Both the position numbers and the translations under genes were made by a program. The notes beneath the pieces are model-generated. The model was not told the origin of the DNA, did no database searches, and was given only the letters and a program-made list of their open reading frames with translations. Positions 1 to 8,157 of a stretch of DNA of 64,000 nucleotides are shown piece by piece (position 1 is the stretch's first letter; the number at the start of each line of letters is the position of its first letter). This DNA is from Acytostelium subglobosum LB1 (lineage: Eukaryota > Evosea > Eumycetozoa > Acytosteliales > Acytosteliaceae), in assembly GCF_000787575.1 (NCBI RefSeq), contig NW_012236511.1, positions 434,001-498,000 on the forward strand, given 5' to 3'.

Positions 1-515
1 GACGTAATACAATGGTGAGCTGTGTTGACGCATAACAGTGATGTGTCTAGTTTGCAACAACAACGACTTTGATAATGGAGTCGATATTGATGTTAACTTT
101 ATATATGATCTTCCAATATTAAGAGATGATCTTGTTTGTAACATCTTATATCTATATATCTATCTCACTGATCGTATAATATCTGTTTGATTGATTGATG
201 ACCTGTCAAATTGAAAACAATACAGAAAACGACAAGTAATTCTGACTTGGTGATTCTCCAAAACACACGAGTCTGGACTTGATGAAACTACAAAGTGGCA
301 CCCTTTGGAATCTATTCAATCACTTCATTCAATCAATAATTTATTTAGATAATAAGATGGAGATATTACCAAACATTTCAATCAAATATATTTGAATTAT
401 TAATACCAGAGGATGATTGTACTAGTAGTACTAGTAGTAGTATAATGAATTTTGGAATTGATATTATTAGTTTGGGATATTATAATGTATTGAATAGATT
501 GATACTATTGAATTG
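1..515. other. AT-rich intergenic DNA, no confident gene
   Basis: No complete gene is visible. A short open stretch on the plus strand near 40-190 could be the last coding part of a gene lying to the left, but it has no recognisable motif. From about 357 the DNA becomes part of the decayed FNIP locus: a plus-strand reading around 358-560 looks protein-like but lies in a different frame from the FNIP repeats downstream. Confidence 0.5.
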
Positions 516-1529
516 TTTGTTGGTGGATCCGTCGATAGAGTTCGTCTACTACAACTATTACTACTATTCAGTCCAATGAAGGATATTCGAACCATCCATC
601 ATCTATTCAATCATTGTCCACGAGCCAAGCATCTGGATTGAATCACCAACCTTAGTTTGAGTGGATACTTTGACAAGCCACTTGAATCAGTCTTTGGCCT
701 CAACTTGATGAACTCATCGATCACATACTTAAACCTGGGAACACAATTCAATCAAGTGATCAACCCAGGAGTGCTTCCATTATCGCTCCAACATTTAGAA
801 TGTGGTCACATTTTCAATCAGAAGCTGGAGCCCAACTCACTGCCAGACTCACTGACCGAGTTGAGACTGGGACCATCATTTGAGCAGACACTAAACAATC
901 TTCCAACAAGTCTTGTCATACTGGAGATATCAACTGTGAGCTCGATCAAATGATGCACACTCCCTCCATCACTTCGTGGACTGATGTTGTTAAAGTCACT
1001 TGTATGTAAGTCTGACAAGTCAGGAATGGTGTTAACCAGTCAAGATGGTCAATCGATACCAACACATAACAATCATTTGGATTGGCTAGCAATTGGATAT
1101 AACATTGATGTACTAGACAAAGAGTTACACATCACAAAGAAACAAATAATCAAGCATTTGTTCACCAACTATCCAAATGTGATTGATTTCAACATCATAT
1201 TCCTATTGCCAGATAGCAAGACTCAATGTGTTACATTGCGCAATGTATCAACAATTAATACTGGCAGTCTTCATCCATGGTGTCGAATCACTGGAGAGGA
1301 TATGGATCAAAGGAATCAACCACTTCAGCATACAATCACATTCCAAACTATTGACCTCTCAACAGTCCCTATCACCCCTGCAAACTCTATAGTCGACAGA
1401 CCATCATGGTGGTCATGGCAGTTGACATCCGCTTTAACATTTTTGCAATACTACCTGTACTCTTTGTTGGGCATTATTTATGGAGCAGGAAATAAAAGAT
1501 CGATCCAAGAACACTCATTCATTCTTTGA
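516..1529 (+). pseudogene. FNIP-repeat protein, decayed copy
   Basis: The reading frame from about 531 to 1529 encodes the FNIP repeats typical of dictyostelids: units of the form LPxSLxxLxxGxxFNQ are visible at 720-900, for example GTQFNQVINPG and GHIFNQKLEP. Upstream is a segment ending HLFNHCPRAKHLD, and downstream a C-terminal region without repeats. The frame is interrupted by two in-frame TGA codons (639-641 and 951-953), while sequence on both sides of each stop still fits the family. The N-terminal part before about 530 appears to lie in another frame. FNIP proteins form large, fast-evolving families of unknown function, often joined to an F-box-like N-terminus, so a dead copy is the simplest reading. 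A live gene with stop readthrough is not supported by anything seen. Confidence 0.65.
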
Positions 1530-1659
1530 TTCAATCTCAAAATTTCAACTTGAACACTTTAACACTCTCAAAATTGATGATGAACTCAAGTATCATAAAG
1601 TACGAGTTTAGTTGATAATGGACGGATGGTGAAAGTCCAGGTCCAATTATTTGTTTGAT

Positions 1660-1946
1660 TTAGGCTCTATGGAGGGGGTTATAACCGCTCTCTCCACTCG
1701 ACTTGTAGATTGGGTTGTTGGCCACTGAGTCACTGATAGGGGCCTCGGCTGTGTGGTTGGATCCCTGCATATACAAGGTCGAGTTGGAGGAGGCCACGTA
1801 TCCCTGAGAGATAGATGTGCATCCAAAGCTGCTTGGTGAACCCAAACTAGTGAGTGATTCTAAAAAAGGGAAGAACAATAATATGTTAGTGAGTTTGAAT
1901 GTGTTTCATTCTGTCTGGATTGGAGCAGCCTACTGAATAAAGTCAT
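1660..1946 (-). CDS. Possible hssA/2C-like small protein (two exons)
   Basis: Proposed CDS is complement(join(1660..1859,1934..1946)), 70 residues. Exon 1 would encode only MTLF plus one base. The intron of 74 nt starts GTAGG and ends in TTTTTTAG, and exon 2 continues KSLTSLGSPSSFGCTS. A start MTLF followed at once by an intron and a Ser/Gly-rich stretch recalls the hssA/2C and related small-protein families of Dictyostelium, which are numerous, short and developmentally expressed. The C-terminal half (YVASSNSTLYMQGSN onward) lacks the glycine-rich tail usual there. The donor is not the usual GTAAGT or GTATGT, so the splice model is weak. It could also be a non-coding open frame. Confidence 0.4.
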
Positions 1947-2577
1947 AGTTTGGTAAAGAGATTATAGGTTTAAGGAAAGAAAGGAAGGAAAGGTTATAAT
2001 GATAGAAGTGGATAATAAATAATCACGAGGAGAGTAGGTGACGTGGAGTATAAGCATGTCATCCGTCAACTAATGGGTTTTGATTTTATTATTAATTATT
2101 ATTATTATTTGTTTTTGTGTCACATCAACGAAAGGGCATATTTTGAGTTGTACAGTTGATCGATCACAAACTAGAGCTTGTACAAAAAGGGGCGATTCGA
2201 TGAAATTCAACGGGCACAACCACAACTGTTTTGTGGTACGATGACGATCCAGATCGGTCAACGAACAAACGCTAATATTAAAATGTTAAAGATTCCTGAC
2301 ACTCGATCAACAGTGAACACAACTTATATGATATCAGCCGATCGACTCTCAATCACTAATAAACGAAGGGTCATATTGATGATCATCGAATGACCAATTT
2401 ACAACTATAGATATTACTTCATATGATGAGTAAAGATAATTGATTGATTAATTAATTGTTTGATTGATTGAGTGGAGGAGGAGGAATGAGTCCAAAGTCA
2501 TATAAATATAGGACACAAACCTCATTCATTAATTCATTCATTCATTGGATAACAAAATTATACTCTTCGCTTTAAAT
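1947..2577. other. Intergenic, likely promoter of the EF-hand gene
   Basis: No gene is seen. The DNA is AT-rich with simple ATT and TGATTGAT repeats. A 16-bp TCATTCATTAATTCAT-like stretch and a TATAAATATA box-like sequence near 2501 sit about 75 bp before the chosen ATG at 2578, which fits a core promoter and short leader. Confidence 0.4.
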
Positions 2578-4773
2578 ATGACAACTCCCGATTCATTAAT
2601 TCGCCAATTTAATCATGGCAACATGCACTATCTTAAGTTTAAGGTGGAGTATAATAATAAGGAGGTTTATATGGTCCGTGATGGTGACTACCTGTCATTT
2701 GTAGACGAGTTGCCAGACCGTTTCATCCCAAGCCATGGCCGTGTGACCGACTGGAACAAGGCCTTTATCGCCGAGGTCAACCATGATCGTACATTCTCGC
2801 TGTTCTTTGCCGAGCATGGCACGCAGAGCAACATCGACGTCGGACCAGACAAGAAGTGGAGCCAGTACGCCACCAGGATCCCAGTCAACGGCCTCTCCCT
2901 CACCAACTACTACTGTAACGCCCATTTTGATGCTGGTGACCCTCTACGTTTCGCCCTCGACAACAACTGCTATGTGGTTGACAACTTTGATCGTATTATG
3001 GGATTGAAGGAGGTCTGGCACGGAGGAAGATGGGCCGCCATCGACAGTTCGACCGTTATCTTGACCGAGGTGATTGCCATGGAACCACCCAGCCCCACCG
3101 CTACCGAGGGAGACACTTCAGCAAGACTCAGGAGGTCCGACAAACCTGCCCTGGCCCCTGCCGACCAGGCCATCATGCTGAACTTTATCTCGGACTTTAA
3201 TACCGTGCTCAAGACCCATGACTTTAACAAGGATGGCCGTATCGACAGGAACGAGTTGACCCAGGTACTCCTCAACTCTGGTACACCCTTTGACAAGGCC
3301 ACCATCTCTGTCAACAACTTGTTCCGTGTGTTGGATCGTGACAACAACCAAGTCATCGATATGAATGATGTGTTGACCTACAACACTCGCTCAGGTGCAG
3401 TCCAGCAGCCAGGCCAATACCCCCAGCAACCCCAATACCCTCAGCAGGCGCCCCAGGGTCTGACCCCAACCGAGTCAGCGACTCTGCAAGGCATCATAAC
3501 AAACTTTGGCTCATCTCTCCAGGTCTACGACACCAACAGAGATGGCAACATCGACAGGAATGAGTTGATCCAGGCATTCGTCCGTTCAAACTTGCCATAT
3601 GACCAAGCCACCCAAGCCGTCAACAAGATCTTTGCTGCCCTGGATCGTGACAATAACGGTGTGATCAACATGACAGACATTCAACTCTACAGCCAGAACC
3701 CAATGTCATTTGCCCCAACAGCACCACAACAACCTCAACAATACCAACAGCCCATTCAACCAATGCAACCAACTCAGCCAGTCCAACAAGGCTTGACCCC
3801 TACCGAGTCCGAGATAATCAAAGGATTCATTGTCGACTTTAACAGCAAGCTCCAAACTTGTGACACCAACAGAGATGGAAACATTGATAGGAACGAGGTA
3901 CTGCAGTCACTCCTCCGCACCAACACTCCATATGACCAGGCCAACCAGACAGTCAACAAGATCTTTGCCGCCTTGGATCGTGACAACAATGGTGTGATCA
4001 ACATGAACGACATTCAGCTTTACTGTCAGAACCCAATGTCCTTTGCTCCTACTCTCCCGGACCGTGCTCCACAGTCTCAGTTTGTTCAACCAGGTCAGCC
4101 CCAACAGCCATATCAACAACCTTACCAACAGCCAATCCAACAGCCATCTCAACAGGTTGGACAAGGTCTGACACCCACCGAAGCAGCTATGGTCCAAGGA
4201 TTCGTCACCAACTTTGGCGCCACTCTTCAGACTTGTGATACCAACAGAGATGGAATGATTGACAGGAATGAATTGACCCAGGTTCTCCTCCGTGCCAACA
4301 CACCCTACGACATGGCCAACACCATGGTCAACAACATGTTCCGTGCCTTGGATCGTGACAACAATGGTGTCATCAACATGACTGATATCCAACTCTACAA
4401 CCAGAGCCCATCTTCTGTGTCCACTCCACAGCCCCAGTACCCTCAACAGCCCCAGCAGCCACAGTACCCTCAACAGCAACAGTACCCTCAGCAACAGCCA
4501 CAATACCCACAACCACAACAGCAACCAATACAAACTCAAGGATTGACTCCAACTGAGGCTGCCATGGTCCAGGGTTTCAAGACCAACTTCTCAGTCACTC
4601 TCCAGACTTGTGATACCAACAGAGATGGAATGATTGACAGGAATGAATTGACCCAGGTTCTCCTCCGTGCCAACACACCATATGACATGGCAACCACCAT
4701 GGTCAACAACATGTTCCGTGCCTTGGATCGCGACAACAACGGTGTCATCACCATGTCTGATATTATGAATTAG
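2578..4773 (+). CDS. EF-hand repeat calcium-binding protein, ten EF-hands with Gln/Pro linkers
   Basis: Single exon of 731 residues; the first in-frame ATG is 2578. The N-terminal ~190 residues form a domain shared with the paralogue at 38031 (PDKKWSQYAT and NGLSLTNYYC here; PDKVYKETSK and NGLDNSNRYC there) that I cannot assign to a family. It is followed by five EF-hand pairs, roughly residues 195-275, 300-385, 410-490, 535-615 and 660-731. Each pair has a first loop like DTNRDGNIDRNE and a second like DRDNNGVINMTD, with Asp, Asn and Glu at the calcium-binding positions. Pairs are joined by linkers rich in YPQQPQ. The protein should bind many calcium ions. No signal peptide or membrane segment is visible, so it is probably cytosolic. 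Its role is unknown. The near-identical fourth and fifth pairs suggest recent internal duplication. Confidence 0.85.
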   Translation: MTTPDSLIRQFNHGNMHYLKFKVEYNNKEVYMVRDGDYLSFVDELPDRFIPSHGRVTDWNKAFIAEVNHDRTFSLFFAEHGTQSNIDVGPDKKWSQYATRIPVNGLSLTNYYCNAHFDAGDPLRFALDNNCYVVDNFDRIMGLKEVWHGGRWAAIDSSTVILTEVIAMEPPSPTATEGDTSARLRRSDKPALAPADQAIMLNFISDFNTVLKTHDFNKDGRIDRNELTQVLLNSGTPFDKATISVNNLFRVLDRDNNQVIDMNDVLTYNTRSGAVQQPGQYPQQPQYPQQAPQGLTPTESATLQGIITNFGSSLQVYDTNRDGNIDRNELIQAFVRSNLPYDQATQAVNKIFAALDRDNNGVINMTDIQLYSQNPMSFAPTAPQQPQQYQQPIQPMQPTQPVQQGLTPTESEIIKGFIVDFNSKLQTCDTNRDGNIDRNEVLQSLLRTNTPYDQANQTVNKIFAALDRDNNGVINMNDIQLYCQNPMSFAPTLPDRAPQSQFVQPGQPQQPYQQPYQQPIQQPSQQVGQGLTPTEAAMVQGFVTNFGATLQTCDTNRDGMIDRNELTQVLLRANTPYDMANTMVNNMFRALDRDNNGVINMTDIQLYNQSPSSVSTPQPQYPQQPQQPQYPQQQQYPQQQPQYPQPQQQPIQTQGLTPTEAAMVQGFKTNFSVTLQTCDTNRDGMIDRNELTQVLLRANTPYDMATTMVNNMFRALDRDNNGVITMSDIMN

Positions 4774-4985
4774 GTTCCTTGAATTACAATAAAAAAATTA
4801 TCAGTTAAATTGATCAATGAATATTGAATAAAATTATGGAAATGAGTTAAGGATTATAGATAGCCTGAATATTAATAGGATAAGCCCCTAGGAGTTATAG
4901 AACTCTACATTAGATCAAACAATAATGAGTTTGTCAAAAATATTCCATTTTGGTAGGTATAAAACTAGTATTATTTTTGTCATTC
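4774..4985. other. 3' flank of the EF-hand gene
   Basis: AT-rich DNA with AATAAA-like signals soon after the stop (AATAAAAAAATT near 4788), which fits polyadenylation of the EF-hand transcript. Nothing else is recognised. Confidence 0.4.
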
Positions 4986-5137
4986 TCATCAAGCGCATGT
5001 GTTTTTTTTTTTTTTTTATTTTTTTTTATTCATATTTTACTCGGCCATTGGGATCAATGTTAATAAAAGTAGCAGATTGTGAAGTCTCTCTTTCATAACC
5101 CATTCTCTCTCCTTAATCGCATCATCAAGCGCATGTG
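4986..5137 (-). mobile_element. Poly(A)-tailed insertion footprint with 16-bp target duplication at the tRNA 5' end
   Basis: The 16-mer TCATCAAGCGCATGTG occurs at 4986-5001 and again, exactly, at 5122-5137, where it includes the first nine bases of the tRNA-Gly gene. Between the copies lie 120 nt that begin with a T-run of about 16 plus further T-rich sequence. Read on the minus strand, this is a short sequence ending in AATAAAAAAAAAT and a poly(A) tail. A tail plus a flanking duplication of this size is the signature of target-primed reverse transcription by a LINE-type element. Dictyostelids carry tRNA-targeting non-LTR elements (TRE family). The inserted sequence itself is too short to place. 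It could be a 5'-truncated element or a retrocopied transcript end. Confidence 0.65.
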
Positions 5138-5199
5138 GTCCAATGGTAGAATGTTTCCCTGCCACGGAAGCGATCCGAGTTCGATTCTCGGCATGCGCA
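5129..5199 (+). tRNA. tRNA-Gly (GCC)
   Basis: 71 nt, no intron. The acceptor stem GCGCATG (5129-5135) pairs with CATGCGC (5192-5198), with A as discriminator base. The anticodon stem TTTCC/GGAAG encloses the loop CTGCCAC with anticodon GCC. The T-arm is CCGAG-TTCGATT-CTCGG. The D-arm region contains AATGGTAGAA, matching the A box. It is followed directly by a T6 run, as expected for RNA polymerase III. Retrotransposition-like footprints lie on both sides. Confidence 0.95.
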
Positions 5200-5205
5200 T
5201 TTTTT
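5200..5205 (+). terminator. RNA polymerase III terminator of tRNA-Gly
   Basis: A run of six T residues starts one base after the discriminator position of the tRNA. Confidence 0.85.
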
Positions 5206-5251
5206 GACATTTTTTAAAAGCGGAAAGAGGAAAACGGCGTTGACCTGCGCG

Positions 5252-5407
5252 TCATGACATCAACAAATACTTGGTGGAAAACGGTGGTGAGAAAATTCAA
5301 AATCGACTTATAGATATAATCCCACCTCTTCACTGACGCCAATTTATTTGCAATAATAATAAACTTCCACTCTAGTCAAAAAAAAAAAAAAAAAAAAATC
5401 ATGACAT
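5252..5407 (+). mobile_element. Second poly(A)-tailed insertion footprint, downstream of the tRNA
   Basis: The 9-mer TCATGACAT is present at 5252-5260 and 5399-5407. The 138 nt between them end in 21 consecutive A residues (5378-5398), preceded 15-20 nt upstream by AATAATAAAC, a polyadenylation-like signal. The plus-strand reading starts with an open stretch (KYLVENGGEKIQNRL, then a stop near 5334), as if the insert were the 3' end of a coding transcript. Position, tail and duplication fit a 5'-truncated LINE-type insertion or a retrocopied mRNA end, about 53 bp downstream of the tRNA gene. Known TRE3-type elements insert downstream of tRNA genes. Element identity is not established, and the 9-bp duplication is short. 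Confidence 0.55.
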
Positions 5408-5486
5408 GAAATTGAATTGATTGAAAAAGGACATTACTTGAAATTGGCCACCGGTTTATTTATAAAACAACCTTTGAGACCGGGTC

Positions 5487-6665
5487 TCAACCATCAAGAC
5501 TGGAATTTTGACCATTTCCATCTGGAATTCTCTTTCCAAACTCTGAAGAATGTTGATCGTTACCTACAACTTTTTCCTCAACTTTAAATTGTCTTTGCCA
5601 ATTTCCAGAAGAATGTTAGCAATGACTCTCATATATATTCACCAGTATAATACTTACATTCTGTCTTTACAGTCAAAGATAAACTTGAACATTTCGTCAC
5701 GCATGGCAAACACTAATTTGTAGGCCTCGAGGAGTTGCTCTTCATTGGTATAGCGAGCCAGGTCTACACAGCCCATGAAGAGAATATTCATATCTCCATT
5801 CTTGATCAATTTGGACAATTCTTGATGACTATTGATCTCGTTCAGAATATGGTCCCTCCACTCCTTCTCAAGGTGTTTGTCTGAATGAGTGACACAGAGC
5901 GCCATCTTGAGACCTTGATCTTTAAAGTAGACTTGATACCATAATATCGACTGGATATCTTGTTCATTGATGCCACCCTCAAAAGAGATGAACAGGATGA
6001 GACCGTTGAGGTAGGTCACCTCTTTGTCCAAGTTGTTGGCGATCATTGTCATGACCTTGGTATTGTCCCATTTTGGCTCCTCCTTTTGGTATGTCTCCCT
6101 AAACAGACCAGGCGTGGATATGAATCGAAGTGTGTAGTTCTGCACTTCAAAGTTCACCCTGTTGATCACGGAGAATGTTTGGCACTTTACCTCTGGAGGC
6201 TGATCACAGGATAACTTGGTGTATCTAGGTGAGTAGCATGGATCTTTAAGCACCTCAATTGTTGTATGTTGTCCACTACATGCTCTTCCTCCGAATATTA
6301 TATTACTTTTGAGTTTAAGTTAAGTTAGTATTGTTCCTCTATTATTGTGATTTATGATACACTTACATGTCTGTTGTAATTATTAGTTCATTGTTATTAT
6401 TCTGATGAACTAACTTTTGGATATCAATTATCTTGTCTTTGGATATTGGCTCTCTCTTCTTTGGAGTGAAGAAGTTGTTGTTGAAAGTCTTGGATGGTTG
6501 TGGAAACATATTATTATCGGATGATGGTTGTGGAGTTGGAGTGATGTCTGGTGTATTGTAATTATTGTTGTTATTATTGTTGTTGTGGTCGTCAAACTGA
6601 TTTGATTGATTAGTCTGGGACGGGGCTGTTGTAGAAAATGACTTGTTTAAGTAAAGGAATGTCAT
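5487..6665 (-). CDS. AIG1/GIMAP-like G-domain protein with degenerate nucleotide-binding motifs
   Basis: Proposed CDS is complement(join(5487..5592,5658..6305,6367..6665)), 350 residues. Introns begin GTAAGT in both cases and end AAAAG and CAAAG. The N-terminal ~100 residues are low complexity, rich in Asn and Pro. The G domain begins NIIFGGRACSGQHTT, in the place where AIG1 proteins have GKTGSGKS: the P-loop Lys is Gln and the following Ser is His. The switch-2 motif is STPGLF instead of DTPG. THSDK matches the G4 region. The C-terminal exon (QFKVEEKVVGNDQ to SSLDG) is inferred from the donor-like GTAAGT that overlaps an earlier stop; without exon 3 the protein would end at 5654 with 316 residues. 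An upstream ATG at 6743 is also possible. Nucleotide binding is probably weak or lost. Confidence 0.65.
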
Positions 6666-7059
6666 TATTAGTTGATTGATTGATTGATTGTTTGTTTGTT
6701 TGAAGAGATAATAATAATAATTAATAAATACTTCCTTGAACAATTTGTTGGGAGGATAGACTACACTGGTCTATTCTAAACCTCTCCTGGATTGATGAGT
6801 CAAAGTTTCCAAATTAATTATTGGTGATGTGGTTTGATTTCCAATGGACTGATAAAGTATTACTCTCGCTGTTGACAACTTTGAACTTGAAGTTTGCTCC
6901 TTCCAATGAGTCCCACTGATCATCATCACTGAATTAATTATAATAATAATAATAATAATAATAATACATACAGCTGTTGTTGCTGATTGTTAATTTATGG
7001 ATGTTAGTGTCAAGTAGTAGTGTGATGGATGGATTGGTGGATGGATGGAAGTTGAGTGA
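6666..7059. other. Intergenic between two minus-strand genes
   Basis: AT-rich DNA with an (AAT)n tract at 6935-6966 and TGAT/TGTTTG repeats at 6670-6710. No gene, RNA or clear regulatory site is recognised. Confidence 0.4.
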
Positions 7060-7886
7060 TTAACTCCAGTCCTGTTCATCATCATCGTCCTGTGGAGTTG
7101 GCTTCTTCACTGGTTCGTCATCATCAATATCACCACGACGAGTTAGATTGTTGCTCCATGAGTTTAGCAACTGAGTGTCACCTGAGAAGTTGGAGATCTG
7201 GAGACCATCCATCTTGATAATACTCTCTGCAAACACTGAGTTTCCAATAGTCTTGATTCTAATCTCTGTTGTTGTTTGATTGGGTTTGAGTGAACGATTG
7301 ATCGAGGTGATGAGAGAGGATGGGGGATGGGATAACTTACCATCACCAACCTTCAGATCCTTGTGGAGATTCTTCTCGGCGTCCAACCAGAACTCAAAGT
7401 GACCTGGCTTGATAGGGTGTAGTGACTGAAGCGAGTCATCATGGAAACCGATTGGCAAAGCCTTTCCAGTTCCAGATCCGATTGCTGCAGCCAAACCTTG
7501 GTGGTCTACCTTTTCCACCAACTTGGCCTCGACTCTATCTGTAAAGTATGATGGAGTGATTGTCAGTGATCATTCACCATCCCATTGCAATTGAGATGAT
7601 GACACATACCAAACTTGTTGAGAAAACCTTTGTTGATGGCAGTGGCCCTTTGCATCTTTGGTGGGATCTCGATACCATCCCTAAAGTTCCTCTTGATAGT
7701 AGTGTCCACCTCTACTATTGCAGTGAAGAATCTTGTTGGCATTGTAGTATCATGTATTGATGGCTTTGTGTTTACAAACATCGAGTGCATCTTATACTTC
7801 CTTATGATGCCCTCAACAATGAATCCATCACCCTTGCACAATGCCTCCTTAGTCCATGGTCCTGCATAATTACTTGATGTACTCAT
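7060..7886 (-). CDS. Conserved-looking protein of unknown function (three exons)
   Basis: CDS is complement(join(7060..7265,7341..7538,7610..7886)), 226 residues. Intron 1 runs GTATGT to TTTACAG. Intron 2 (75 nt) runs GTAAGT to CAACAACAG and is a multiple of three without a stop, so retaining it would add 25 Ser/Pro-rich residues. The N-terminal half starts MSTSSNYAGPWTKEALCKGDG and is followed by KYKMHSMFVNTKPS. The C-terminal half has KVGDEIRIKTIGN and ends in an acidic tail with QDDDDEQDWS. No signal peptide or membrane segment is seen. I do not recognise the family. The alternating hydrophobic strands and a GDxIxIKTIG stretch would suit a small beta-barrel or OB-like fold, but this is only an impression. 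Confidence 0.6.
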
Positions 7887-8157
7887 TCTATATCTTATAT
7901 ATATGTTTGTATATCTATTGATGTGTTTGAATCAATGAATGTGAATGAATCAAATGAGATTGTCAAGCCATGACCATGGATAAATAAAGTGAAGTTGGCT
8001 TTTTGGTTCATAAGATATTATTTGAAATTTGGTGATTTCACCTTTTTCACAACATTCACTCAAACTACACCAACACTGTTTCAAACAAATACATAACATT
8101 CGAACAGATACATAATCACTATCACTCATTAATAATAATTGTATATTAATATAAGAG

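Noticed and set aside
639-953. In-frame TGA codons of the FNIP locus as selenocysteine or stop reassignment
   Set aside because: TGA acts as a normal stop in many intact genes here, and no selenocysteine element or conserved Cys position supports recoding.
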